Below are positions 1 through 6,542 of a DNA stretch of 6,629 nt, one piece after another. The translations under genes were made by a program, and so were the position numbers. Where the stretch lies: positions 1 to 6,629 of the forward strand of contig JAILDS010000087.1 in the NCBI GenBank assembly GCA_024689165.1. The letters run 5' to 3'. Source of the DNA: Clostridia bacterium. GTDB lineage: Bacteria > Bacillota > Clostridia > Oscillospirales > Acutalibacteraceae. Each line of letters starts with the position of its first letter. The stretch's first letter is position 1. The notes beneath the pieces were generated by a model. It searched no databases and was not told the DNA's origin. It was given only the letters and a program-made list of their open reading frames with translations.

Positions 1-397
1 AAAACCCGAAAAGCCCAAAAGCAATTACGCCGTGCCGGGGCTGTATTTCTACGATAACCGCGTCGTGGAGATCGCGAAGAACGTCAAGCCCTCCGCCAGA
101 GGCGAGATAGAGATCACCTCCGTTAATAACGCATATCTTGCCATGGGGGAGCTCAGGGTCAAGCTTTTCCCCAGAGGTTTCGCGTGGCTCGATACCGGAA
201 CGCCCGAGGGTTTGCTCAAGGCCGCCGAGTTCGTTGAAGCGGTGCAGGACAGACAGGGGTCCTACGTATCGGCTATCGAAGAGATCGCCTGGCGGCGCGG
301 ATTCATAAGTACGGAACAGCTTGTCGCGCTCGGTGAAGAACTGAAGATGACGAATTACGGGCAGTATCTTCTCAATATCGCGAAAGAAGGCAAATGA
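1..397 (+). CDS. rmlA: Glucose-1-phosphate thymidylyltransferase, C-terminal part (5' end outside window)
   Basis: The enzyme joins dTTP and glucose-1-phosphate to give dTDP-glucose and pyrophosphate, the entry step to dTDP-deoxysugars in the cytoplasm. The reading frame is open from base 2 (first full codon AAA) to TGA at 395-397. This gives 131 residues, roughly the last 45% of a family that is usually about 290 residues long. The first two residues, KP, match the end of the conserved EEKP motif. KSNYAVPGLYFYDN follows, then GEIEIT, the RGFAWLDTGTPEGLL block and EEIAWRRGFI, all in the order and spacing of RmlA. The end NYGQYLLNIAKE also matches. A GTG at 32 could be mistaken for a start but lies inside the conserved SNYAV-GLYFYD motif. 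The stop overlaps the rmlB start by 4 bases. The nucleotide-binding N-terminal half is not in the window, so its integrity cannot be judged. Confidence 0.96.
   Translation, partial: KPEKPKSNYAVPGLYFYDNRVVEIAKNVKPSARGEIEITSVNNAYLAMGELRVKLFPRGFAWLDTGTPEGLLKAAEFVEAVQDRQGSYVSAIEEIAWRRGFISTEQLVALGEELKMTNYGQYLLNIAKEGK
385..390 (+). promoter_or_regulatory. Ribosome binding site of rmlB (AGAAGG)
   Basis: AGAAGG lies inside the end of rmlA. It is 3 bases before the ATG at 394 and 6 bases before a second, adjacent in-frame ATG at 397. The spacing favours the second ATG as the main start of rmlB, which would remove only one Met from the protein. Confidence 0.5.
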
Positions 398-1425
398 TGA
401 GGAATACCATACTCATTACGGGCGGAGCGGGCTTCATCGGCAGCAACTTTATCTATCTTCTGTTTGACGAGCGCCCCGATTGGAAAGTCGTTTGCGTCGA
501 CTCGCTCACATACGCGGCGAACATCCATACGCTGAATTCTGCGTTGAAAAACCCGAATTTAGTTTTTTACAAAGAGGACATCCGAAACAGGGAAGGTATC
601 TTCGGGATATTTGAAAAGGAACGTCCCGATTTTGTCGTCAACTTTGCCGCGGAGTCGCACGTTGACCGTTCGATCGAAAATCCGGGGATCTTCCTTGAAA
701 CCAATATCCTCGGCACGCAGGTGATGATGGACGCCTGCCGCAAATACGGTGTGGAGCGTTTCCATCAGGTTGGCACAGATGAGGTATACGGCGATCTGCC
801 GATAGACAGGCCCGACCTTTTTTTTCACGAGGATACGCCGATACATACTTCCTCTCCGTACAGCACATCGAAAGCATCAGCCGATCTGCTTGCGCTTGCG
901 TACTTCAGGACTTACGGTCTGCCTGTGACTATAAGCCGGTGTTCAAACAACTACGGTCCCTATCAGTTTCCGGAAAAGCTGATACCTCTCATGATAAACA
1001 ACGCGTATCACGACAAGCCGCTGCCGGTTTACGGCCAGGGGCTGAACGTCCGCGACTGGCTGTACGTGAAGGACCACTGTCTCGGCATACTCGCAGTCCT
1101 GGAAAAAGGCAGGACGGGCGAGGTCTACAACCTGGGCGGTCATAATGAGAAAGCGAACATAGAGATAGTCAGAATCATTCTCTCGGAGCTTGGCAAGCCG
1201 GAGAGTCTCATAACCTATGTTGCGGACAGAAAGGGTCATGACCGCCGCTATGCCATAGATCCTTCCAAGGCTAATGAGGAGCTTGGCTGGGGACCGACGA
1301 CAATGTTTGCCGACGGAATAAAGCTCACGATCCGCTGGTATCTTGACAATATGGACTGGCTCAACGAGTGCGTCTCCGGCGAGTACGTCAGGTATTACGA
1401 ACAGATGTACGGAAACAGGGTGTAA
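394..1425 (+). CDS. rmlB: dTDP-glucose 4,6-dehydratase
   Basis: This NAD-dependent extended short-chain dehydrogenase converts dTDP-glucose to dTDP-4-keto-6-deoxyglucose, the branch point for rhamnose, Fuc4N, viosamine and related sugars. It has 343 residues, the usual length. The Rossmann motif TGGAGFIG is at residues 9-16, with Asp36 in VDSLTYAAN placed to bind the NAD ribose. The catalytic set is complete: Thr128-Asp129-Glu130 in GTDEVYGD, and Tyr156/Lys160 in SPYSTSKASAD (YxxxK). The substrate-side blocks SRCSNNYGPYQFPEKLIPL and GLNVRDWLYVKDH are present, as is the late GHDRRYAIDPSK motif. The start overlaps the rmlA stop as ATGA, and a second ATG follows directly at 397. Only one base separates its TAA from the aminotransferase ATG. 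No rmlC or rmlD follows, so the keto-sugar is evidently sent to amination rather than, or as well as, to rhamnose. Confidence 0.97.
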   Translation: MMRNTILITGGAGFIGSNFIYLLFDERPDWKVVCVDSLTYAANIHTLNSALKNPNLVFYKEDIRNREGIFGIFEKERPDFVVNFAAESHVDRSIENPGIFLETNILGTQVMMDACRKYGVERFHQVGTDEVYGDLPIDRPDLFFHEDTPIHTSSPYSTSKASADLLALAYFRTYGLPVTISRCSNNYGPYQFPEKLIPLMINNAYHDKPLPVYGQGLNVRDWLYVKDHCLGILAVLEKGRTGEVYNLGGHNEKANIEIVRIILSELGKPESLITYVADRKGHDRRYAIDPSKANEELGWGPTTMFADGIKLTIRWYLDNMDWLNECVSGEYVRYYEQMYGNRV

Positions 1426-1426
1426 T

Positions 1427-2560
1427 ATGAATAGCATTCCTTTTAATATTCCTCCGTATATCGGTTCGGAGGAAAAGTGTATTTCCGAGGCGGTCGCTAA
1501 CCGCAAGCTGTGCGGGGACGGTCCGTTTACAAAAAAGTGCAACGAGATACTTGAAAATCTGACCGGTGCGAAAAAAGCTCTGATGACCACATCCGGGACC
1601 TCCGCTCTTGAAATGGCGGCGCTGCTCTGCGATATCTGTCCCGGCGACGAGGTCATCATGCCTTCGTACACCTTCGTTTCTACAGCTAACGCTTTCGTCC
1701 TTCGCGGCGCGCAGATCGTTTTTGTCGACATCCGTCCCGACACGATGAATATCGACGAAAAGCTCATAGAAGCCGCCGTTACCGATAAGACAAAAGCGAT
1801 AGTTCCGGTACATTACGCCGGGGTCGGCTGCGAGATGGATACGATCCTGGAGATCGCAGGAAGGCACGGGCTGTTCGTTGTTGAGGACGCCGCGCAAGGC
1901 GTCATGGGTTTTTATAAGAACAGGGCGCTCGGTTCGATCGGCGACTTCGGCTGCTATTCCTTCCATGAGACGAAGAATTACAGCATGGGCGAGGGCGGTG
2001 CCGTTCTCGTCAACCGCGCCGATTCTGTTGAAAGGGCTGAGATCGTCCGCGAAAAAGGCACAAACCGTTCCCGCTTCATCAGGGGGCAGGTCGATAAATA
2101 CACGTGGGTGGACGTCGGGTCAAGCTATCTTCAGTCCGAGCTCAACTGCGCATATCTTTATTCCCAGCTTCTTGCCCCGGATATTATCAACAACGACCGT
2201 CTCGCCTCTTGGAACCTCTATTATGAGCTGTTGTCCCCGCTCGCGGACTCGGGCAAGATCGAACTTCCGTATATCCCGAAGGAGTGCGCCCATAACGCCC
2301 ATATGTTCTATATAAAAACCGCCGACATCGAGGAGCGCAGCGCCCTGATCACGCACCTTAAGGAAAACGGCGTACAGGCGGTGTTCCATTATATTCCGCT
2401 CCACTCCTCTCCAGCCGGGCAGAGATTCGGCAGATTCTTCGGGGAGGACAGATATACCACTAAAGAAAGCGAACGGCTGCTGCGTTTGCCGATGTATTAC
2501 GGACTTTCCCGGGAGGATATCCGCAGGACGGCAGACTGCATTTTCGGATTCTATGGATAA
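1427..2560 (+). CDS. wecE: dTDP-4-amino-4,6-dideoxygalactose transaminase (WecE/RffA type)
   Basis: This is a fold type I PLP aminotransferase of the DegT/DnrJ/EryC1/StrS family. The E. coli counterpart uses glutamate to aminate C4 of dTDP-4-keto-6-deoxyglucose, giving dTDP-Fuc4N. The protein has 377 residues, close to E. coli WecE. Blocks typical of WecE rather than the general family run through it: IPFNIPPYIG at the N-terminus, KLCGDGPFT (27-35), PSYTFVSTANAFVLRGAQIV (79-98), FVDIRPDTMNIDE, VHYAGVGCEMDTI, EKGTNRSRF, GQVDKYTWVDVGSSYL, HYIPLHSSPAG and DRYTTKESERLLRLP. Lys183 in SFHETKN is the expected PLP lysine, and Asp154 and Gln157 in VEDAAQG bind the cofactor. The start is set at ATG 1427 because the homologous N-terminus begins there. 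An in-frame ATG at 1343 would run 83 bases into rmlB with unrelated residues. Galacto stereochemistry at C4 is inferred from the WecE resemblance. Its end overlaps the next gene by 8 bases. Confidence 0.92.
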   Translation: MNSIPFNIPPYIGSEEKCISEAVANRKLCGDGPFTKKCNEILENLTGAKKALMTTSGTSALEMAALLCDICPGDEVIMPSYTFVSTANAFVLRGAQIVFVDIRPDTMNIDEKLIEAAVTDKTKAIVPVHYAGVGCEMDTILEIAGRHGLFVVEDAAQGVMGFYKNRALGSIGDFGCYSFHETKNYSMGEGGAVLVNRADSVERAEIVREKGTNRSRFIRGQVDKYTWVDVGSSYLQSELNCAYLYSQLLAPDIINNDRLASWNLYYELLSPLADSGKIELPYIPKECAHNAHMFYIKTADIEERSALITHLKENGVQAVFHYIPLHSSPAGQRFGRFFGEDRYTTKESERLLRLPMYYGLSREDIRRTADCIFGFYG

Positions 2561-3656
2561 GCTTGTTATAATCGGCGCGAACGATTTTCAGAATCAGCTT
2601 ATACTCAGGGCAAAAGCCCTGGGTTATGAGACGCATGTTTTCGCATGGGAGCAAGGCGCCGCAGGTAAAGAGACGGCGGATCGTTTCTACCCGATCAGTA
2701 TCATTGAAAAAGACGAAATACTTGGAAAATGCCGTGAGATCACCCCTGTCGGCGTTTGCTCGATCGCATCGGATCTCGCCGCCGTTACGGTCAACTACGT
2801 TGCCGAAGCTCTTGGGCTGCCCTGCAACAAAACGAAATATGTGCCCATCCAGACGAATAAGTACCTGATGCGTTCCGCCCTGACGGAAGCCGGTATACCG
2901 TGCCCGAGATTCGTTCTTGCCGGTGATGATTTTGAACTGTCCATGATCGAAGGCTTTTCTTTTCCGGTCATCGTAAAGCCGACGGATCGTTCCGGCAGCC
3001 GCTGCGTAACGAAGGTCGGTTCTGCCGAAGAAATCCTTCCCGCAGTCCGTTCGGCAGCTGCTGTCAGCTTTGAAAAAAGAGCCGTTGTTGAGGAGTTTAT
3101 CCCGGGTGACGAATACAGCATGGAGACCGTTACGCAAAACGGTAGCCACCATTATCTTGCGACGACGAAAAAATATACGACCGGAGCGCCTAATTTTATC
3201 GAAACCGGCCATCGTCAGCCGAGCGGTCTGAGCAAAGAGATCCTTCAAAAAGCTTACGGCAGGATAGTCGGGGCTCTTGACGCGCTTCACGTCGAAAACA
3301 GCGCGGCGCACAGTGAATTTAAGGTTGACAACAACGGCGACGCACATATAATAGAAATAGGCGCCCGTATGGGAGGTGACTGTATCGGCAGCGATCTTGT
3401 GTACCTGTCTACAGGACACGATTTTATGAAGATGGTGATCGATATAGCCGTCGGAAACCCGATAAAGCTTAATCCTTCACCGACTGAAAACACGGTCTCG
3501 GTGAAGTTTTTGTTTACTCCCGAGGATATTGATAAAATGTACGCTTTTCGCGATGCGCATCCCGAAAGGATCGTGAGGATAAGTCAGCTCGAACTTGAAA
3601 ACCTCGGAAGGACCACAGACAGCGCTTCGCGAGTCGGTTACTATATCTTCAGATGA
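2553..3656 (+). CDS. ATP-grasp ligase 1 (probable amide-forming, substrate unknown)
   Basis: The protein has 367 residues and the ATP-grasp fold. Enzymes of this fold activate a carboxylate as an acyl phosphate with ATP and couple it, most often to an amine. Residues 1-100 form a pre-ATP-grasp Rossmann-like domain, opening KLVIIGAND with IASDLAAVTV at 71-80. The ATP-grasp core spans about 100-310. Lys103 and Lys142 (FPVIVKPTD) are candidate ATP-binding lysines, SGSRCV (147-152) is the flexible glycine loop, and VVEEFIPGDEYSME (178-191) is the adenine-side hinge. Glu255 in HSEFKVD and Glu268 in IIEIGARMGGD are candidate Mg ligands. Arg272 follows where many relatives carry NPR or NAR. A C-terminal domain follows to residue 367. 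It starts 8 bases before the aminotransferase stop with no good Shine-Dalgarno site, so translation is probably coupled. Directly after an aminotransferase, a natural acceptor would be the new C4 amine, but this is inference. Dipeptide synthesis or another ligation cannot be excluded. Confidence 0.85.
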   Translation: MDKLVIIGANDFQNQLILRAKALGYETHVFAWEQGAAGKETADRFYPISIIEKDEILGKCREITPVGVCSIASDLAAVTVNYVAEALGLPCNKTKYVPIQTNKYLMRSALTEAGIPCPRFVLAGDDFELSMIEGFSFPVIVKPTDRSGSRCVTKVGSAEEILPAVRSAAAVSFEKRAVVEEFIPGDEYSMETVTQNGSHHYLATTKKYTTGAPNFIETGHRQPSGLSKEILQKAYGRIVGALDALHVENSAAHSEFKVDNNGDAHIIEIGARMGGDCIGSDLVYLSTGHDFMKMVIDIAVGNPIKLNPSPTENTVSVKFLFTPEDIDKMYAFRDAHPERIVRISQLELENLGRTTDSASRVGYYIFR

Positions 3657-4852
3657 ACTGCCCTGAAAAAAGAGTCCTGATCCTTGGCGCCGGGAGAGGT
3701 CAGACAGAGCTTTACAGGTCTGCAAAAAGATTCGGCTTTACCGCGATAGCCGCAAGCGTTGCCGGTGATTATCCGGGTTTTGCGCTTGCAGATGAGATCG
3801 TTTATGCGGATATTTCCGACAAGCTTGCCGTTTCTGAGGCGGTAGAAGCGCTTCATATCGACGCGGTCGCCACGGCCTGTATCGACACCGGGATCGAAGC
3901 TCTCGGATACGTCTGCGATAAGTTTTCTCTCCGGGGTCCTTCCGCTCCCGTCGGAGCGCTCTCCGCGGACAAGCTTCTGATGAAGGAAGCTTTCAGAAGA
4001 CATTGCCTTCCTTCGCCCGAGTTCAGAAAAATAACCTGCGAAGACGACCTGAAGACCGTTCGAAACGAGCTTCGATATCCGCTGGTCGTAAAGGCAGTGG
4101 ACCTTCAGGGCAGCAGGGGGATAAGTATTGTTTCTTCCGACGGCCGATTGTCGGAAGCCTACAGCGCCGCGATGGCTGAGACCCGCGCCGCTTACTGCAT
4201 CGTCGAAGAATACGTTGAAGGGATCGATTGCGGGGCTCAGGCTCTTGTCGTAAACGGTGACGTTCTTTTCGTCCTGCCGACCGGCAATATTTCTTTCAGA
4301 GGCAAAACGAATATCCCGGTCGGTCACTACGTGCCTTTCGATGCGGATCCCGCGGTGCTGAACCGGATCGACGCTGTTTGCAGATCGGCTGTTTCGGAGC
4401 TGGGTATCGACAACTGCGCCGTGAACTTCGATCTGATCGTCAGCGGAGACAGAGTATATATCATCGAACTCACTTCGCGCCTTGGCGCAAACTGCCTTCC
4501 TGAACTCATAAACGCCTATTACGGCGTGAACGTCTACGACTGTGTGATCGCAGCGGCAGCAGGCGTTCCCGTTCCCTCGACACGTTTTGAACGCGTCTGC
4601 CGAGAGACATATCTTGCGCGTATGATCCTTCCTTCCGAAACCGGGGTCATCCGCAGTATAGAGAACAGGAACCATCCCTGTCCCGGCGTCATAGACTCGT
4701 CCTTCTTTGTCCGTCCCGGCGATCAGGTGCACAGGTTTGAAAATTCAAGGCACTGCGCGGGGCAGGTCATAGTCAAAGGGAACAGCCTCGCGGAGTGCAT
4801 GACGCTTGCCGACAGTACGATAGATAATATCGATTTGATTATGATGCCATGA
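3653..4852 (+). CDS. ATP-grasp ligase 2 (substrate unknown)
   Basis: This second ATP-grasp protein has 399 residues and is clearly divergent from its upstream neighbour, so the pair is not a recent duplication. The N-terminal domain opens RVLILGAGRGQTEL (7-20), and VATACIDTGIEALGYV (72-87) resembles the pre-ATP-grasp domain of PurK and carbamoyl-phosphate-synthase-like proteins. In the core, Lys107 (SADKLLMKEAF), Lys147 (YPLVVKAVD), the glycine loop QGSRGISIV (152-160) and hinge IVEEYVEGID (183-192) are in place. Asn258/Asp260 in AVNFDLIV and Glu272 in IIELTSRLGAN are candidate metal ligands. Arg276 follows where EINPR-type enzymes have their arginine. The tail, RPGDQVHRF through AGQVIVKGNSLAEC (354-382), matches the rudiment-type C-terminal subdomain of PurK/CPS relatives. 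It starts in an ATGA overlap with no clear ribosome site, suggesting coupled translation and fixed stoichiometry with ligase 1. It could add a second acyl group or act on another substrate; the sequence does not decide. Confidence 0.85.
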   Translation: MNCPEKRVLILGAGRGQTELYRSAKRFGFTAIAASVAGDYPGFALADEIVYADISDKLAVSEAVEALHIDAVATACIDTGIEALGYVCDKFSLRGPSAPVGALSADKLLMKEAFRRHCLPSPEFRKITCEDDLKTVRNELRYPLVVKAVDLQGSRGISIVSSDGRLSEAYSAAMAETRAAYCIVEEYVEGIDCGAQALVVNGDVLFVLPTGNISFRGKTNIPVGHYVPFDADPAVLNRIDAVCRSAVSELGIDNCAVNFDLIVSGDRVYIIELTSRLGANCLPELINAYYGVNVYDCVIAAAAGVPVPSTRFERVCRETYLARMILPSETGVIRSIENRNHPCPGVIDSSFFVRPGDQVHRFENSRHCAGQVIVKGNSLAECMTLADSTIDNIDLIMMP

Positions 4853-5580
4853 ATGAACCTGTTTTTTGCGACCAGTCTTCCGTCCAGATCGATAACGTGT
4901 TCTGCGGCGCAGCCCGGATCTATAAGGATTGCCGGGTTGAAAACAGTTTTATCGGCGACGGAGTGACTATAGGGGATTACTCGCGCGTCGCCGGATGCAG
5001 TTTTGCCGACGGCGTGAAGCTGCAGAGGAACAATATGCTTTATTCCGTCCGTATGGGCAGGCACAGCTATACCGGCAAGAATTTTACTGCGTGGCATTGC
5101 GAAATAGGCGCATTCTGCTCGATCTCATGGAACGTCAGCGTCGGCGGAGCGGATCATGATTACGAGCGGATAACGACCCATTCGATGCTTTATTCGCCGG
5201 ATTTCGGTTTTCTTCCCGAGGGCTTCGAGCCATACGACCGTTTCGCGGCGCCCTGCGTTATCGGCAGCGACGTCTGGATCGCCGCAAACGCCTGCGTTTG
5301 CAGGGGCGTTCATATCGGGAACGGCGCGGTCGTAGGCGCCGGTTCCGTCGTGACGAGGGACGTCGCGCCTTACACAATAGTCTGCGGAACGCCCGCAAGA
5401 CCGCTCAAAAAACGTTTTTCAGACGAAGTGATCGCTTTGCTTGAAGAAAGCCGATGGTGGGAGCTGCCGGACGATTACATAAAAAATCATTTTTCGTTAT
5501 TCAACGCTAAAGCCGACCGTACCGCCGCCGAACAGATACTTGAACTTAGAAAACTTGCCGACAGAAGTGAGAAAAAATGA
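4849..5580 (+). CDS. Left-handed beta-helix acyltransferase, CatB/XAT type
   Basis: This hexapeptide-repeat acyltransferase probably transfers an acetyl group from acetyl-CoA to a sugar hydroxyl or amine. It has 243 residues. Imperfect hexapeptide repeats run from about residue 12 (VQIDNVFCGAARIYKDCRV) to about 90, then GGADHDYERITTH (99-111) carries His103, the likely catalytic histidine at the place of the XAT active-site His. A loop at about 112-135 precedes the classic block CVIGSDVWIAANACVCRGV, VHIGNGAVVGAGSVVTRDV and VCGTPARPLKKRF (136-190). The C-terminal helix RFSDEVIALLEESRWWELPDDY fits the CatB-related O-acetyltransferase subgroup. The start is the ATGA overlap with ligase 2 and has no clear ribosome site. 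Some relatives are 4-N-acetyltransferases for dTDP-amino sugars and others are O-acetyltransferases. The tail favours the O-acetyl or XAT subgroup, but the position in a Fuc4N-like pathway makes N-acylation equally worth considering. No membrane segment is seen, so it should be cytoplasmic. Confidence 0.88.
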   Translation: MNEPVFCDQSSVQIDNVFCGAARIYKDCRVENSFIGDGVTIGDYSRVAGCSFADGVKLQRNNMLYSVRMGRHSYTGKNFTAWHCEIGAFCSISWNVSVGGADHDYERITTHSMLYSPDFGFLPEGFEPYDRFAAPCVIGSDVWIAANACVCRGVHIGNGAVVGAGSVVTRDVAPYTIVCGTPARPLKKRFSDEVIALLEESRWWELPDDYIKNHFSLFNAKADRTAAEQILELRKLADRSEKK

Positions 5581-6542
5581 TCGTTACCGTCGCGATTCCC
5601 TGTTACAAATCGAAAAAAACCATCGGAACAGTCGTTTCTGACGTCAGAACAGCGATTCTTCAGCGTCCCGGAAACGATTATCGTATCATCCTTGTCAACG
5701 ATTACCCCGGCGACGGTACTTTTGACGTTATCAGAAGGCTTTGCGCCGAAGATGAAAAGATCATCGGCGTAGACCTGACGAAGAATTTCGGCCAGGCGTC
5801 GGCAAAGCTCGCCGCTCTCAGGTACTTCGACGGGGACGTACTTGTCTATATGGACGACGACGGACAGCATCCCGCCGATGAGATATACAAGCTCGTCGAT
5901 AAGGTCTTCGAGGGCTACGACGTCGTTTACGGGTATTTCAGGCACAAGAAACACAGTATCTTCAAACGGGCTGCAAGCAGTCTCAATTCGCTTTTGTCGG
6001 AGTTCAACGGCTCGAAGCCCAAGGGCATCCGCATTTCAAGCTTCCTTGCGATCAGCAAGACCGCTGCCGACGCGCTCAGGGAGTATGACAGCCCTTTTCC
6101 TTCCATAGGAGGGTATCTGAACAACGTAGTCGACAAGTACGCGAACGTCGAGGTCACGCACAAAGAACGGATCGAAGGCAGGTCGAACTATACGTTCGGC
6201 AAGCTCATAAGGATGTGGTTCACCGGTTTTACGAATTTTTCGCTTATGCCGATAAAGTGTGTTCTTTACCTGGGAATGCTGGTGTCCGTGCTGGGCTTCA
6301 TATTCGGCCTGATCGTGATCGTGCGGAAGCTGATCGACCCTTCCATGATGCCCGGCTATGCGTCGACGACCGCCCTTATACTGTTCTTCAGCGGGATCAT
6401 AATGTTTTCTCTCGGTTTTATCGGCGAATACGTCGGCAGGATCTACATGACCGTCAGCAGGATGCAGCAGTATAAGATAAGGGAGACGATCAACTGCAAA
6501 AAATCCGGACGGTGCAAAGAGGAGGCAGGGAATGAGCAGTAA
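5577..6542 (+). CDS. Family 2 glycosyltransferase, ArnC/GtrB-like (polyprenyl-phosphate sugar transferase)
   Basis: This is a GT-A glycosyltransferase of 321 residues with two C-terminal membrane helices, the architecture of DPM1-like enzymes such as ArnC and GtrB. These load one sugar from a nucleotide donor onto undecaprenyl phosphate at the cytoplasmic face of the membrane. Seen in order: VTVAIPCYKSKKTI at the N-terminus; VNDYPGDGTFDVI (40-52); LTKNFGQASAKLAALRYFDGD (67-87), matching the NYGQHSA block of ArnC; and YMDDDGQHPADEI (91-103), where Asp93 and Asp95 form the metal-binding DxD. EGRSNYTFGKLIRMW (200-214) matches the conserved GESKYSF motif. Hydrophobic segments lie at about 225-249 and 262-284, joined by a short loop, followed by GEYVGRIYMTV (283-293), a family hallmark. 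The final 25 residues are charged. It starts in an ATGA overlap, with GTGAG 5 bases upstream. The likely donor is the dTDP-amino sugar made by the preceding genes, by analogy with ArnC, which also takes a 4-amino sugar derivative. Transfer to another acceptor is possible. Confidence 0.9.
   Translation: MIVTVAIPCYKSKKTIGTVVSDVRTAILQRPGNDYRIILVNDYPGDGTFDVIRRLCAEDEKIIGVDLTKNFGQASAKLAALRYFDGDVLVYMDDDGQHPADEIYKLVDKVFEGYDVVYGYFRHKKHSIFKRAASSLNSLLSEFNGSKPKGIRISSFLAISKTAADALREYDSPFPSIGGYLNNVVDKYANVEVTHKERIEGRSNYTFGKLIRMWFTGFTNFSLMPIKCVLYLGMLVSVLGFIFGLIVIVRKLIDPSMMPGYASTTALILFFSGIIMFSLGFIGEYVGRIYMTVSRMQQYKIRETINCKKSGRCKEEAGNEQ
6520..6525 (+). promoter_or_regulatory. Strong ribosome binding site (AGGAGG) of the last gene
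   Basis: AGGAGG, preceded by AG, lies 6 bases before the ATG at 6532 and inside the end of the glycosyltransferase gene. It is the only consensus Shine-Dalgarno site in the window and decides the start of the partial gene at the right edge. Confidence 0.8.

Noticed and set aside
32..397. Independent short gene starting at GTG 32
   Set aside because: The frame stays open to the left edge, and the residues before GTG continue the RmlA motif KSNYAV. It is the interior of a longer gene.
1343..1426. Upstream in-frame ATG extending the transaminase by 28 residues
   Set aside because: The extension lies within the rmlB coding sequence and reads as low-quality residues. WecE homologues begin at the IPFN motif just after the ATG at 1427.
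1970..2003. Loop after the PLP lysine (NYSMGEGGA) that seems one residue shorter than I recall for E. coli WecE
   Set aside because: Many DegT-family aminotransferases have this shorter form, and the catalytic lysine and the GEGG segment are intact, so it is ordinary variation.
3641..4732. Long open frame of 363 codons on the - strand, and similar ones at 2460-3419 and 943-1767
   Set aside because: They lie opposite well-conserved genes with intact family motifs, and their translations are rich in Arg, His and Cys with no recognisable domain. They arise from codon bias of the real genes.
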